Shown here: piece after piece, positions 34,248 to 42,875 of the stretch
Layout: the number at the start of each line of letters is the position of its first letter
Position numbering within the stretch: position 1 is the stretch's first letter
Source of the DNA: JACDAE01 sp034438015
Lineage (GTDB): Bacteria > Chloroflexota > Ktedonobacteria > Ktedonobacterales > Ktedonobacteraceae
Reading direction: 5' to 3'
Assembly: GCA_034438015.1 (NCBI GenBank)
Contig: DAOTTD010000268.1
Coordinates: 1-64,000 of the forward strand
DNA: 64,000 nucleotides
The notes under the pieces: generated by a model
Database searches by the model: none
Told to the model about the DNA's origin: nothing
The model's input: only the letters and a program-made list of their open reading frames with translations
Translations under genes and position numbers: made by a program

Positions 34248-34292
34248 GCAGGGCGCTCAGGGCGACCGCAAGGGTCGCCCTGAGCGCCCTGC
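34248..34292. repeat. Palindromic element with perfect 20-bp arms
   Basis: GCAGGGCGCTCAGGGCGACC (34248-34267) and its complement (34273-34292) around GCAAG. The inner core GGGCGACCGCAAGGGTCGCCC recurs twice at 49549-49639. It lies between convergent genes and could also stop transcription. Confidence 0.75.
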
Positions 34293-34347
34293 GAGCCGTT
34301 TCATTGCATTCCTTCTCTGTCTGCTACCGTTCTCTGTCTACTATTGT

Positions 34348-35172
34348 TCAACGAACGGAATCAAGATCCTCTAACGGCTGTAACAGCGAATCCTTCGCGT
34401 CTAACTCAGTGGTCAATACGCCTCGTTCCTTCAGTCGGAGGTACAACCATAGGGCGATACCCAGCAGCAATCCGCTGAAGAGGTATCCTCCAAGCACGTC
34501 GCTGGCCCAGTGATCTCCCAGGTAGATGCGCGAGGGACCGACCAGCACAACGAACAGGGCCGGAACGATCAGCAGGATATAATTCCACCAGCGTTTCCTG
34601 TTGAAGAGGATCAGCCCCAGCGAAAAGAGTAGCCCCCAGAAGGCGACATACGACATCACATGCCCACTGGGAAAGCTCTGGCCCGTCGCGTGCTGAATAA
34701 TCTCTACGAACTGTGCCGATGGACGCGGACGGCTCACCAGCAGCTTCAGCAATACGTTTAAAACGGCGCTGATCGCGGAGAGTCCGACAATGAATAGCGC
34801 CTCCAAGCGCAGACGCAGCAGCCAGAACGCAAGAGCGGTCAGACCGATCAGCGCGGCAAAGGGGAGCACCTGGTTGCCGAGGTAGCTTACGGCGATCATC
34901 GTCCACTTGATGAATGGCGTCTGGTTCTCTTGAAACTCGCGCGTGATCGCTATATCAACAGGCAGCACCGGGTTAAAGTGCACGTAGACCGCCAGCAGCG
35001 TAAAAAGCACGAATTCGAGAATATAAATTATTATCAGTACCTGAGCGCGGTGCGACGAACGATACCACGGTTCGCGGCTACTTGCGACCTCCTTTCGCGC
35101 CTGTTCCATCATATTGTGCATATCCTGCTGCACATTCTCTTTCACGGGTTCTCTGTGTGGCTCGCGCTGCAT
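34348..35172 (-). CDS. PAP2 family membrane phosphatase
   Basis: 274 residues, ATG 35172 with GGAAAGG upstream. Six membrane helices are visible after a cytoplasmic head of about 45 residues. The PAP2 signature is complete: KLLVSRPRPS (KX6RP), FPSGHVMS (PSGH) and SRIYLGDHWASDVLGG (SRX5HX3D). These enzymes remove phosphate from lipids such as phosphatidic acid or undecaprenyl diphosphate on the outer face of the membrane. Single-gene unit, convergent with the coiled-coil gene. Confidence 0.9.
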   Translation of the reverse strand: MQREPHREPVKENVQQDMHNMMEQARKEVASSREPWYRSSHRAQVLIIIYILEFVLFTLLAVYVHFNPVLPVDIAITREFQENQTPFIKWTMIAVSYLGNQVLPFAALIGLTALAFWLLRLRLEALFIVGLSAISAVLNVLLKLLVSRPRPSAQFVEIIQHATGQSFPSGHVMSYVAFWGLLFSLGLILFNRKRWWNYILLIVPALFVVLVGPSRIYLGDHWASDVLGGYLFSGLLLGIALWLYLRLKERGVLTTELDAKDSLLQPLEDLDSVR

Positions 35173-35328
35173 GACCTTTCCTTCTCAAATGCTGCCATCT
35201 CTAAAGACATAGTTATATATCGCACATCCCAGGGGATAATAATAGTACGTAGCTGCGAGCAAAAATGTTTCTAGCCCCGCAGGCTACGACCGCATATCGA
35301 TCGCCCCTACGAATAGTATCCTTGCATA

Positions 35329-35358
35329 TTGACGGGCGCTCCGTCTTCTCGCTATAGT
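35329..35358 (+). promoter_or_regulatory. Sigma70 promoter of GNAT gene
   Basis: TTGACG (35329-35334) and TATAGT (35353-35358) with an 18-bp spacer, 27 bp before ATG 35386, which has AGGAGGAGC as ribosome-binding site. Confidence 0.65.
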
Positions 35359-35385
35359 AGCTATAGCAACAGGAGGAGCTAATTT

Positions 35386-36267
35386 ATGTCAAACCTCGAA
35401 ATTCGTTTCGCGCGCCCCGAGGACCGCGACCCTGTGCTGGCATTCTGCAACGAGACATGGTCATGGGGCGATTATATCACCAATGTGTGGGACGATTGGC
35501 TGCAAAATCCCGCTGGCCAGTTGTTCGTTGCCACAATGGATGGACAGCCGGTCGGCATGGTCCATATGCGTATGTTGTCCCCTATCGACGCCTGGCTGGA
35601 AGGGCTGCGCGTGGCTCCGCAGTTCCGCCACCAGGGTATCGCGGGCGAATTAACTCAGGCGGTGTTTGTTGAAGCTATGCGACGCGGTGCGCAGTATATC
35701 CGGCTGGTCGTCGGGTCGGACAATACCAGTTCTATTCGCATCTGGGAGCGCGCTTTTATGCGCACAGTGGGCGGCTTCTCGTTCTGCACGGCTCCCTTTG
35801 CATCTCCCTCAAAACGGCCCGTCGAGGACACGGCCCAACTGGCAATGGCCTCCGATCTGGATGAGATTATTGACTACTTGAATGTCTCAAACATTTTTCC
35901 TCTCACCGGCGGCCTGTACTATGTGAACTTTACCGCCTATCCTATCACCGCTGAATTGCTTGAAGAGAAGATAGCGGCGCAACAGGTCTACCTGCTACGC
36001 CGCTGGGAGCGCCTGGACGGTCTGGCGATCGCCGAGGTGCACGAGGGACACCAGGGCAAACAGCTATCACTCGGCTACATCGATGGAACCGCCATCGAGC
36101 CAATAAGCCTGCTTGCCTACGATCTGCGCCGCCACCTCCCCGCTGTGGGTGCGGAGAGCGTGCGTGCCTACATTCCCGATATCATCCTGATGCGCGATGC
36201 CTTCACAGGCGTCGAATACGAGTGGAACGGTAATCTCTTTTTTACTTACGAACGAGGATTAAAATGA
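35386..36267 (+). CDS. GNAT family N-acetyltransferase, two-domain
   Basis: 293 residues, ATG 35386. The N-terminal half is a canonical GNAT domain (IRFARPEDRDPVLAFC; GMVHMRMLSPIDAWLEGLRV; the acetyl-CoA loop QFRHQGIAGELTQAVFVEAM; RLVVGSDNTSSIRIWERAFM). The second half keeps a related topology but lacks the Q/RxxGxG/A loop, as in other tandem GNATs. The substrate cannot be told. It has its own promoter and is convergent with valS. Confidence 0.82.
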   Translation: MSNLEIRFARPEDRDPVLAFCNETWSWGDYITNVWDDWLQNPAGQLFVATMDGQPVGMVHMRMLSPIDAWLEGLRVAPQFRHQGIAGELTQAVFVEAMRRGAQYIRLVVGSDNTSSIRIWERAFMRTVGGFSFCTAPFASPSKRPVEDTAQLAMASDLDEIIDYLNVSNIFPLTGGLYYVNFTAYPITAELLEEKIAAQQVYLLRRWERLDGLAIAEVHEGHQGKQLSLGYIDGTAIEPISLLAYDLRRHLPAVGAESVRAYIPDIILMRDAFTGVEYEWNGNLFFTYERGLK

Positions 36268-36269
36268 AA

Positions 36270-36329
36270 GCGTGATTTATAAACCTGCACGTTTCTTACA
36301 CCGATACATTTGTGGCTTATAAATCACGC
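36270..36329. terminator. Inverted repeat between convergent GNAT and valS genes
   Basis: GCGTGATTTATAA (36270-36282) and TTATAAATCACGC (36317-36329) are perfect 13-bp arms with a 34-nt loop, immediately after the GNAT stop. Placement between two convergent stops suggests bidirectional termination, although the long loop is unusual. Confidence 0.4.
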
Positions 36330-36350
36330 ATTCGTTTAGACTATTTTCCT

Positions 36351-39083
36351 CTATCCCGCCAGTTCCGCGCGGCGCGCAAGAAGCTTGCTCACGCGCTCCT
36401 CCTGTGCCGCCAGCTTCTCCCGCTCCTTCTCGACCACTTCAGGCTTCGCGCGCGTGACGAAGTTCTCGTTCGCCAGCTTGCCCTGCAGACGTGCGATCTC
36501 CTGCTGCGTCTGGGTGATCTCTTTGTCGAGACGCTCCAGTTCTTTGCCGATATCGAGCATACCGGCAAGCGGCAGGTAGATCTCTATGCTATCCGCCAGC
36601 AGGCTCATCGCCTGTTGCGGCTTCTGCTCCAGCACTTTGTGCAGTTGCGGCTTCTCCGTACGCGCCAGAAATTCGATCAGCGGAGCCTGGGCTGCGAACA
36701 CGCCGAGCAGGTCGCCCACGGTCATAATCACGGGTATACGTCGTGAGGGCTCAACACTCATCTGGTTGCGCGCGTCGCGAATACGCGTGATCACCTCCTG
36801 CAACAGGCTGAACTGCTGCTCGGCCTCTTCGTCGATCGAGAGCATAGCGGCATACGGCCAGGAAGCCACGATCAGTGCGGGTGCGGGCCAGCGCTCAGGC
36901 GTCGGCTCGCTCGTACGGTACAGGTGCTGCCAGACCTCCTCTGTGACGAAGGGCATGAAGGGATGCAGCAAGCGCAGGCTCTGATCAAGGACCATGCGCA
37001 GAATGCCCGCCGTTGAGCGCCGCGTGCGCTCCTCGCCCTGCATCTGCACCTTGGCGATCTCCACATACCAGTCGCAGTAGTCCGACCAGAAGAATTCGTT
37101 GATCTGCCGACCAGCTTCGCCCAACTGGAACTCTTCGATCAGGTGCGTTACTGATTGTGTCACGCGTGCGAGACGATGCAGAATCCAGCGATCGGCCAGC
37201 GTCTCCGGCTGCACTTCGTTAGGTGTGGGAACGCCGCCACCGACCTCAGCCGTGGTCATAAGTACGAAGCGCGAGGCGTTCCAGATCTTGTTCGCAAAGT
37301 TGCGGTTGCCCACAATACGATCTTCGACCAGTTTCATATCGTTGCCCGGCGTACTGCTCGTCGCCAGGGTGAAGCGCAGAGCATCGGTCCCATACTGATC
37401 CATGACCTCCAGGGGGTCGACAACATTGTTCCTGGACTTGCTCATCTTCTCGCCCTTCGCGTCGCGCACCAGCCCATGCAGGTAGATGGTGTCGAAGGGA
37501 ATCGTCCCCATGAAGTGGATGCCGGACATCACCATGCGCGCCACCCAGAAGAAGATGATATCGTAGCCCGTCTCCATCACCGAGGTCGGATAGTAGCGCA
37601 ACAGGTCGGCGGTCTTCTCGGGCCAGCCCAGCGTGCTGAAGGGCCACAACCACGAACTGAACCAGGTATCCAGCACATCCTCGTCCTGGTGAATGGCGCT
37701 GCTATCGCAGTGCACACAGTTCGTCGGGTCCTCGCGGCTCACCGTCATCTGCCCGCAGGTGTCGCAGTACCAGACCGGGATGCGATGCCCCCACCAGAGC
37801 TGGCGCGAGATCGTCCAGTCGTGAATGTTCTCAAGCCAGTCCGTGTAGACCTTCTCGAAACGCTCCGGCACCACCTTGATCAAGCCGTACCTGACCGCGG
37901 CCAGCGCGGGCGTCGCCAGTGGCATCATCTTCACGAACCACTGCAAGGAGATGAGCGGCTCGACCACCGTGTCGCAGCGCTGGCAGTGTCCCAGCGGCAC
38001 GACGTAATCCTCGATCTTCTCGACCTGACCGAGCTTCTCAAGGTCAGCCACAAGATTCGTGCGCGCCTCGTAACGGTCCTGCCCCGCGTACGGACCAGCC
38101 TCCGCCGTCATCTTCGCGTCGAAGCCGATCACCTGGACGGCTGGTAGATGGTGACGCTGCCCGATCTCGAAGTCGGTCGGATCGTGCGCGGGCGTGACTT
38201 TGACGGCGCCGGTACCAAAGGAGGCGTCCACGGCCTCGTCTGCCACAATCGGGATCTCGCGTCCAACCACCGGCACGATAGCCTTGCGCCCGACGAGATC
38301 CTTGTAGCGCGGATCTTTGGGATTGACGGCCACAGCGGTATCGCCCAGAATCGTCTCGGGACGCGTGGTGGCGACACTGATATACTCCGTCTTGCCCGCG
38401 TCTTGCCCCTCAACGGGTTTGAGCGGGTAGCGCACATACGTCAACGTCCCCGGCGTTTCAACGTGATTCACTTCCAGGTCCGAGATAGCGCTCATGCAGC
38501 GCGGACACCAGTTGATGATGCGCTCGCCACGGTAGACCAGTCCCTCGTCGTACAGGCGCACGAAGACCTCGCGCACCGCCTTCGAGAGACCCTCGTCCAG
38601 CGTAAAGCGTTCGCGCGACCAGTCGCACGAAGCGCCCAGGCGGCGATGCTGATCCTGAATGCGGCTCTTGTACTGGTCCACCCAGTCCCAGACGCGCTCG
38701 ATAAAAGCCTCACGCCCGATGGCATGCCGGTCCGTCCCCTCTTTGTCAAGCAGACGTTCGACCACGGTCTGCGTAGCGATCCCCGCGTGATCCTCGCCAG
38801 GAACCCAGAGCGTCTCGTCGCCCCTCATGCGATGATAGCGGATCAGAATATCCTCAACCGTTGCCGTGATCGCGTGTCCCAGGTGCAGCGCACCTGTCAC
38901 GTTGGGCGGCGGCATACTGATCACAAAAGGCTTGCGTGAAGGATTGGGGCGCGGCTTGAAGTAGCCCCCATCCTCCCAGAAGTGGTACCATTTGCCCTCG
39001 ACGGCCTGCGGCTCGTACGTCTTCGGCAAGGCCGCCACTGATGGCGTGTTCAGCGCCCCATTGTTTTTCCCCTGCTCAATCAT
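36351..39083 (-). CDS. valS: Valyl-tRNA synthetase
   Basis: 910 residues, ATG 39083 preceded by AGGAGGAG. Class I motifs: PPNVTGALHLGHAITAT (HIGH) and GEKMSKSRNNVVDP (KMSKS). The CP1 editing domain (TTRPETILGDTAVAVNP, then GTGAVKVTPAHDPTDFEIG) and the WCP/WYC zinc-type cysteines (WYCDTCGQ, CVHCD) are present. The C-terminal coiled-coil arm (KELERLDKEITQTQQEIARL) is typical of ValRS. It charges tRNA-Val and clears misactivated Thr. Expression is controlled by the T-box leader just upstream. Confidence 0.97.
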   Translation of the reverse strand: MIEQGKNNGALNTPSVAALPKTYEPQAVEGKWYHFWEDGGYFKPRPNPSRKPFVISMPPPNVTGALHLGHAITATVEDILIRYHRMRGDETLWVPGEDHAGIATQTVVERLLDKEGTDRHAIGREAFIERVWDWVDQYKSRIQDQHRRLGASCDWSRERFTLDEGLSKAVREVFVRLYDEGLVYRGERIINWCPRCMSAISDLEVNHVETPGTLTYVRYPLKPVEGQDAGKTEYISVATTRPETILGDTAVAVNPKDPRYKDLVGRKAIVPVVGREIPIVADEAVDASFGTGAVKVTPAHDPTDFEIGQRHHLPAVQVIGFDAKMTAEAGPYAGQDRYEARTNLVADLEKLGQVEKIEDYVVPLGHCQRCDTVVEPLISLQWFVKMMPLATPALAAVRYGLIKVVPERFEKVYTDWLENIHDWTISRQLWWGHRIPVWYCDTCGQMTVSREDPTNCVHCDSSAIHQDEDVLDTWFSSWLWPFSTLGWPEKTADLLRYYPTSVMETGYDIIFFWVARMVMSGIHFMGTIPFDTIYLHGLVRDAKGEKMSKSRNNVVDPLEVMDQYGTDALRFTLATSSTPGNDMKLVEDRIVGNRNFANKIWNASRFVLMTTAEVGGGVPTPNEVQPETLADRWILHRLARVTQSVTHLIEEFQLGEAGRQINEFFWSDYCDWYVEIAKVQMQGEERTRRSTAGILRMVLDQSLRLLHPFMPFVTEEVWQHLYRTSEPTPERWPAPALIVASWPYAAMLSIDEEAEQQFSLLQEVITRIRDARNQMSVEPSRRIPVIMTVGDLLGVFAAQAPLIEFLARTEKPQLHKVLEQKPQQAMSLLADSIEIYLPLAGMLDIGKELERLDKEITQTQQEIARLQGKLANENFVTRAKPEVVEKEREKLAAQEERVSKLLARRAELAG

Positions 39084-39104
39084 ATCTCCTCCTACTTGCT
39101 GGGC

Positions 39105-39345
39105 GTAGAAAAAAGCCCTTCCCCGTCAAGGACGAGAAAGGACCTGCTCGTGGTACCACCTTGTTTCGATCAACTCATACTAACTATTTAAGTACGCATT
39201 GATCCTCATTGGTGCTTTAACGGGCACACCCGTGGAGATTTCTTTCTCATCCCCAGACTCACAGGCGACCTTCGATGCGTTCAGCCCGAGGAAGACTTGC
39301 AGCCTTTGATCTTCCCTCTCTCGCGGTCCCCGCACCTACTCCTCC
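39105..39345 (-). promoter_or_regulatory. T-box riboswitch, tRNA-Val (GUC specifier)
   Basis: On the minus strand: the AGTAGG start of stem I near 39340, a specifier GAAGGTCGCC with GUC at 39269-39267, the T-box AAGGTGGTACCACGAG around 39163-39148, and a terminator stem GTCCTTTCTCGTC/GACGGGGAAGGGC (39143-39115) ending in T6 (39114-39109). Uncharged tRNA-Val would stabilise the antiterminator and switch valS on. Boundaries are approximate. Confidence 0.9.
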
Positions 39346-39379
39346 TGCTCCTCGTCATTGTAGATTTTTCGTCAGTGTT

Positions 39380-39408
39380 AGTCTATCGGTAATGAGAACG
39401 GTTGTCAA
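39380..39408 (-). promoter_or_regulatory. Consensus sigma70 promoter of valS
   Basis: On the minus strand TTGACA (39408-39403) and TAGACT (39385-39380) with a 17-bp spacer, about 35 bp upstream of the T-box stem I. Confidence 0.75.
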
Positions 39409-39426
39409 GTGGCGATTATTCCCGAG

Positions 39427-39466
39427 TGGTCAAGATTTCTTAACCCTGGTCAAGATTTCTTAACCC
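39427..39466. repeat. Perfect 20-bp tandem duplication next to valS promoter
   Basis: TGGTCAAGATTTCTTAACCC occurs twice head to tail (39427-39446, 39447-39466), 18 bp beyond the valS -35. A period of 20 bp (about two helical turns) and a TTTCTTAAC core suit a dimeric activator, for example an OmpR-type regulator such as the one encoded at 39742. Confidence 0.7.
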
Positions 39467-39741
39467 TTGCGCCGACATCCAGTATCATCTCATATCAGGA
39501 ACTATGCAAGTGCCACTCAAGAAATTTTGTCACCTGCCGATAAGTATATTTGGAAACACTGATAGGTTATTAGTACCGCTTGTAGACAGATATAGCTGGC
39601 TATAGCCCATAATGTATCATGATGTTACCGTCAGGTAGACATCCCGTTACTACATTGAGAGCGAGATTTTTGAAGAGCTTATTTGTAGAGATACATCGGT
39701 ACATCCTTGTATTGTAATATAAGCCTGTAGGAGGAACACGA

Positions 39742-40440
39742 GTGAAAATCATGGTGGCGGACGACGATCGCGACATGGTAGACATGCTGAGCTACTGGCT
39801 CAAAGGACATGGGTATGATGTTGTGCGTGCATTTGATGGAGAGCAGGCAATCAAACGTTGGCGCGAGACTCTACCAGATCTCGTTATACTAGATATTCAG
39901 ATGCCTAAGCTTGATGGGTTTGAAGTATGTCGCCAGATGAGAAGCGAAACCAATTCGATGGTTTTGATTCTGACGGCTCACGACCGCGAGGACGACGAGG
40001 TGCGCGGCCTGGAACTGGGCGCCGACGACTACCTGCGCAAACCCTTCAGCCCCCGTCAATTGCTGGCTCGCATTAAAGCAATCATGCGGCGTTCTTCCAG
40101 CACGCGCGGGTCATCCGGGTCATCTTCGATTACCGTTGGGCCGGTGACACTGGATGCGATGCGCCACGAGGTGACCAGAGATGGGACCAAGGTCAGGCTT
40201 ACTCCGACCGAGAGCCGTCTCCTTCATCTGCTCATCACGCACACCGGCCAGGTGCTGACGACAGATATGATCATCGAACGCGTCTGGGGCTATGACGAGG
40301 CCGGCGACTCCGGCCTGGTGAAGACTCATATCCGGCATCTGCGCCAGAAAGTCGAGCCTGATCCCAATAGCCCTCAGTTCATTATGACCGTTCCGGGCGT
40401 GGGCTACACCTTTACGGCCCCTGTTACGGTCGAGCCCTAG
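39742..40440 (+). CDS. OmpR/PhoB-type response regulator
   Basis: 232 residues from GTG 39742 (AGGAGG, 7 nt). Receiver domain: acidic pocket ADDDRD, phospho-acceptor in LVILDIQMPKLDG, Thr in LILTAHD and Lys in DDYLRKPFSP. The winged-helix DNA-binding domain follows (RLTPTESRLLHLLITHTGQV, VKTHIRHLRQKVEPDP, MTVPGVGYTF). No histidine kinase gene is adjacent, so it is an orphan here. It could bind the tandem repeat at 39.43-39.47 kb, which is speculation based on proximity. Confidence 0.93.
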   Translation: MKIMVADDDRDMVDMLSYWLKGHGYDVVRAFDGEQAIKRWRETLPDLVILDIQMPKLDGFEVCRQMRSETNSMVLILTAHDREDDEVRGLELGADDYLRKPFSPRQLLARIKAIMRRSSSTRGSSGSSSITVGPVTLDAMRHEVTRDGTKVRLTPTESRLLHLLITHTGQVLTTDMIIERVWGYDEAGDSGLVKTHIRHLRQKVEPDPNSPQFIMTVPGVGYTFTAPVTVEP

Positions 40441-40742
40441 CAGAAAATGGGCGGCCTGACCTCCTATCCGTAACAACGAGAACGAGGTCAGGGCCCTCCC
40501 CTGCAAGCCGCTACAGATCTGGGTATTGTACCCTCTTAACCGGCTTTTTTACATCTCAACCGTACTGTAACAAATTTTTTATATGCTCCCTATCTCCGTC
40601 GTTTATAATTTCTTCATACTCCCCGTTTCGCCTCTCTGCATATGGTTGTATAGTCGGCAAACAGGGTGTTATCACCAGGGAGGAGAGGATAAAATGTTAT
40701 GATCAGGCAATTTAGCACAGGAATCGAGGTGCAGTCAGCGGC
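40441..40742. other. Gap after response regulator
   Basis: A hairpin with arms GGCCTGACCTC and GAGGTCAGGGCC (within 40453-40495, one bulge) follows the stop and may end the regulator transcript, though no T-run follows. TATAAT near 40602-40607 is a possible -10 for the next gene. Nothing else is visible. Confidence 0.4.
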
Positions 40743-41696
40743 ATGACCATGAATCATAAAAAACGCGATACATCTGCGCGCTTACCCGCTGCACACACTG
40801 AAGAGGCCCCACAGCACCAGGAGCTCTGTAATTGCCTGCCACTCTCTTCCCTCTATAAGGATCTGCAGGAACCAGCAGACTGGTTCGAGAGCGAACAGAT
40901 TGTGCCTGCACAACAGGATCTGAACACAAGACTACGCGCTATGCTGAATGTGCTGCCCCCTCGCCTGACGCCAGTGAGCGTCTTCCTACTGCATATCTCT
41001 CAATGGGAACGCACCTCCATCGTGCCACAATCTCCGCTCGCCTCACAGCGTCGCCGCTATCACGCCCCACCTGGCCTGCTGGAACAGGTTATGGCTAACG
41101 TGAACCGCGTTATGAGGATAGACGACCGGGTGTTGACACAGGAGCATGTGGGGGCCGCTATCATCCTCCCCGATGTCGATCAACAGGGCGCACAGGGGAT
41201 AGTAGAGCGCATGTATCAAAGCATCAGTCTGCTCCAGGCCGAGACGGTCATTCCACCCCTGACGCTCGATACAACGATCCTTCTAGGCACGGGCACCTAT
41301 CCCACGGCAGGTCCATCCGTGGAACAGCTCCTCTACCACACCAGTCTTACCGCACGCCGCATTACCCTGCGACCGGCCCTCACGACGCATCTGTGGGATA
41401 CAGCATTTTTGCTAAACCACGAGGATGCCCAGGAAAATACAGGACTGCCGGGCATCCCCTTTATGCGCCTGCCACAAACAGTCCCCCATCGCCTGAAACA
41501 CTTCATCCCCTATCCCCTGGCTCTGGAACTGCGCTGCGTCCCCGTTGGCCGCGACACCCATTGCCTCACGGTCGCCATGGTAGATCCCACCAATACCGAG
41601 AACGTCGCCCGCCTGCGCACCGCTACCGGTATGACCATCTTCCCCGTCTCCTGCGATCTGGAAGAACTCTACACGCTCCTGGCAAAAAAATGGTAA
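40743..41696 (+). CDS. Degenerate GGDEF-like protein with C-terminal MshEN/GspE-N domain
   Basis: 317 residues, ATG 40743 (weak ribosome-binding site). The middle (about 75-215) has the layout of a nucleotide-cyclase domain (VSVFLLHISQWE; LLEQVMANVNRVMRIDDRVL; GAAIILPDVDQQGAQGIVER; ILLGTGTYPTAG) but has no GGDEF motif, so it should not make c-di-GMP. The last 70 residues (LKHFIPYPLALELRCVPVGR, LTVAMVDPTNTENVARLRTA, TGMTIFPV) match the N-terminal domain of type II secretion/pilus ATPases, a known c-di-GMP receptor fold. A role as a nucleotide-binding signal receiver is an inference. It follows the response regulator in the same direction. Confidence 0.65.
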   Translation: MTMNHKKRDTSARLPAAHTEEAPQHQELCNCLPLSSLYKDLQEPADWFESEQIVPAQQDLNTRLRAMLNVLPPRLTPVSVFLLHISQWERTSIVPQSPLASQRRRYHAPPGLLEQVMANVNRVMRIDDRVLTQEHVGAAIILPDVDQQGAQGIVERMYQSISLLQAETVIPPLTLDTTILLGTGTYPTAGPSVEQLLYHTSLTARRITLRPALTTHLWDTAFLLNHEDAQENTGLPGIPFMRLPQTVPHRLKHFIPYPLALELRCVPVGRDTHCLTVAMVDPTNTENVARLRTATGMTIFPVSCDLEELYTLLAKKW

Positions 41697-41928
41697 CAAT
41701 AGTAATAGACGCCTATTCCAAATTTCTATTTTTTGCATAGATGGTTGCGAATGTCACACTCTTTCGACGCCGGAATTAACCATTTCGCAACCATTCCTTA
41801 ACCAGGAAGCGCATCACCATTGGTTACTATAACATGTAATGAGACAATTTTCTTCTCTCATGAAACAGTCTTACCCTTTACTTGTTAGTGTCAAGCGCAC
41901 TTATTCTACTATTTTAAGGAGAAAAGAC

Positions 41929-42162
41929 ATGGTTGTTCAAATGATTCAGGATGATACTTTGCTCACCTTCAAAGAAGCAATGGGCTATCTACGCGTCAGC
42001 CGCTCTACCCTCTACCGCTTGATGTGGTCTGGGCAGCTTACCGGGCACAAAGTTGGCAGCACATGGCGTTTCTATCGCGACGATCTGCGCGCGTGCGTTG
42101 ATCGCGAGATGACGATGGCGGCCCTTCCAGCCGGCGCGGTCCTCAATAGCGTCATCAACTAG
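41929..42162 (+). CDS. Small excisionase/BldC-type HTH protein
   Basis: 77 residues from ATG 41929 (AAGGAG, 7 nt); the earlier ATG 41839 has no signal. A MerR-like helix-turn-helix covers about 9-55 (TLLTFKEAMGYLRVSRSTLY, RLMWSGQLTGHKVGSTWRFY), followed by RDDLRACVDRE. Such proteins act as excisionases or as small developmental regulators (BldC). No integrase is nearby, so a regulator is more likely. Confidence 0.8.
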   Translation: MVVQMIQDDTLLTFKEAMGYLRVSRSTLYRLMWSGQLTGHKVGSTWRFYRDDLRACVDREMTMAALPAGAVLNSVIN

Positions 42163-42227
42163 CTCAGTCTTCTTCTAAAAGTCTGCATTATATTCATGTA
42201 TGCCCTATACCAATAAATGAAATGAGA

Positions 42228-42265
42228 AGAGCGGAACGGTTTCCTGGTAGCCGTTCCGCTCTTTC
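42228..42265. terminator. Bidirectional terminator
   Basis: AGAGCGGAACGG (42228-42239) and CCGTTCCGCTCT (42251-42262) are perfect 12-bp arms with an 11-nt loop, followed by a short T-run on the plus strand. It lies between the HTH gene and the convergent membrane-protein gene. Confidence 0.75.
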
Positions 42266-42277
42266 CGTATCCTGCGC

Positions 42278-42814
42278 TTATATCCTATCGAAGTCGATGA
42301 TCTTCCAGGTGCTTCCACTTTTTTGTAGCGTGAGTAGTACGGGATAGCTCTGCCGCGCGCGCACAACATTGACAACAACGGTGAAATGAGACAGGTCTAT
42401 TCCTTTGTCAGGGTTTGCGCTGAAGTTCCCTAACGTTGCGGTATACGAGCGCACCGCCCCGTAGTGCTCATCGGCGTTCTGAGCCTGCTTTGTAAATGAG
42501 TCAAGGGTCATGCCGCTCAGCGTTCCTTGCGGGGAGAGGTAACTATAGGCGCTGGTGTAGTCCTTGTTCTGCAGCGCCGCATAGTAGTCGTCGGCAACGT
42601 TGACCGTATTCTCTGTTGGAGCAACGGTACTGGCAAAAAAATTGTAGAAAGACCAGCCGCAGAAGCCACAGGCTCCCAGAAGTAGCACTGCCAGGATAGA
42701 GATAGTGATCCAGAGCCACCGATAGGATTTTTTCTTCTGCGTTGGTGGAGCTGGCGCCGGATTCGCACCCGGCGGCACGAAGCCTCCCGCAGGTCCAACG
42801 ACCGGTTGTGCCAC
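42278..42814 (-). CDS. Single-pass membrane protein with DUF4878-like extracytoplasmic domain
   Basis: 178 residues from GTG 42814, a poor start with no ribosome-binding site. A Pro/Ala-rich head (GGFVPPGANPAPAPP), a KKK stop and a membrane helix near 33-53 (WLWITISILAVLLLGACGFC) precede a 115-residue domain (DDYYAALQNKDYTSAYSYLS; WKIIDFDRI) of the NTF2-like/DUF4878 type. The frame stays open upstream to 42887, reading SNPPPPSFYLQNISVQPAPF, natural N-terminal sequence that overlaps the end of the next gene. The two may be one frameshifted gene. Confidence 0.6.
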   Translation of the reverse strand: MAQPVVGPAGGFVPPGANPAPAPPTQKKKSYRWLWITISILAVLLLGACGFCGWSFYNFFASTVAPTENTVNVADDYYAALQNKDYTSAYSYLSPQGTLSGMTLDSFTKQAQNADEHYGAVRSYTATLGNFSANPDKGIDLSHFTVVVNVVRARQSYPVLLTLQKSGSTWKIIDFDRI

Positions 42815-42875
42815 TGGCAGAAAAGGAGCTGGCTGGACAGAGATATTCTGCAGGTAAAACGACGGCGGTGGAGGA

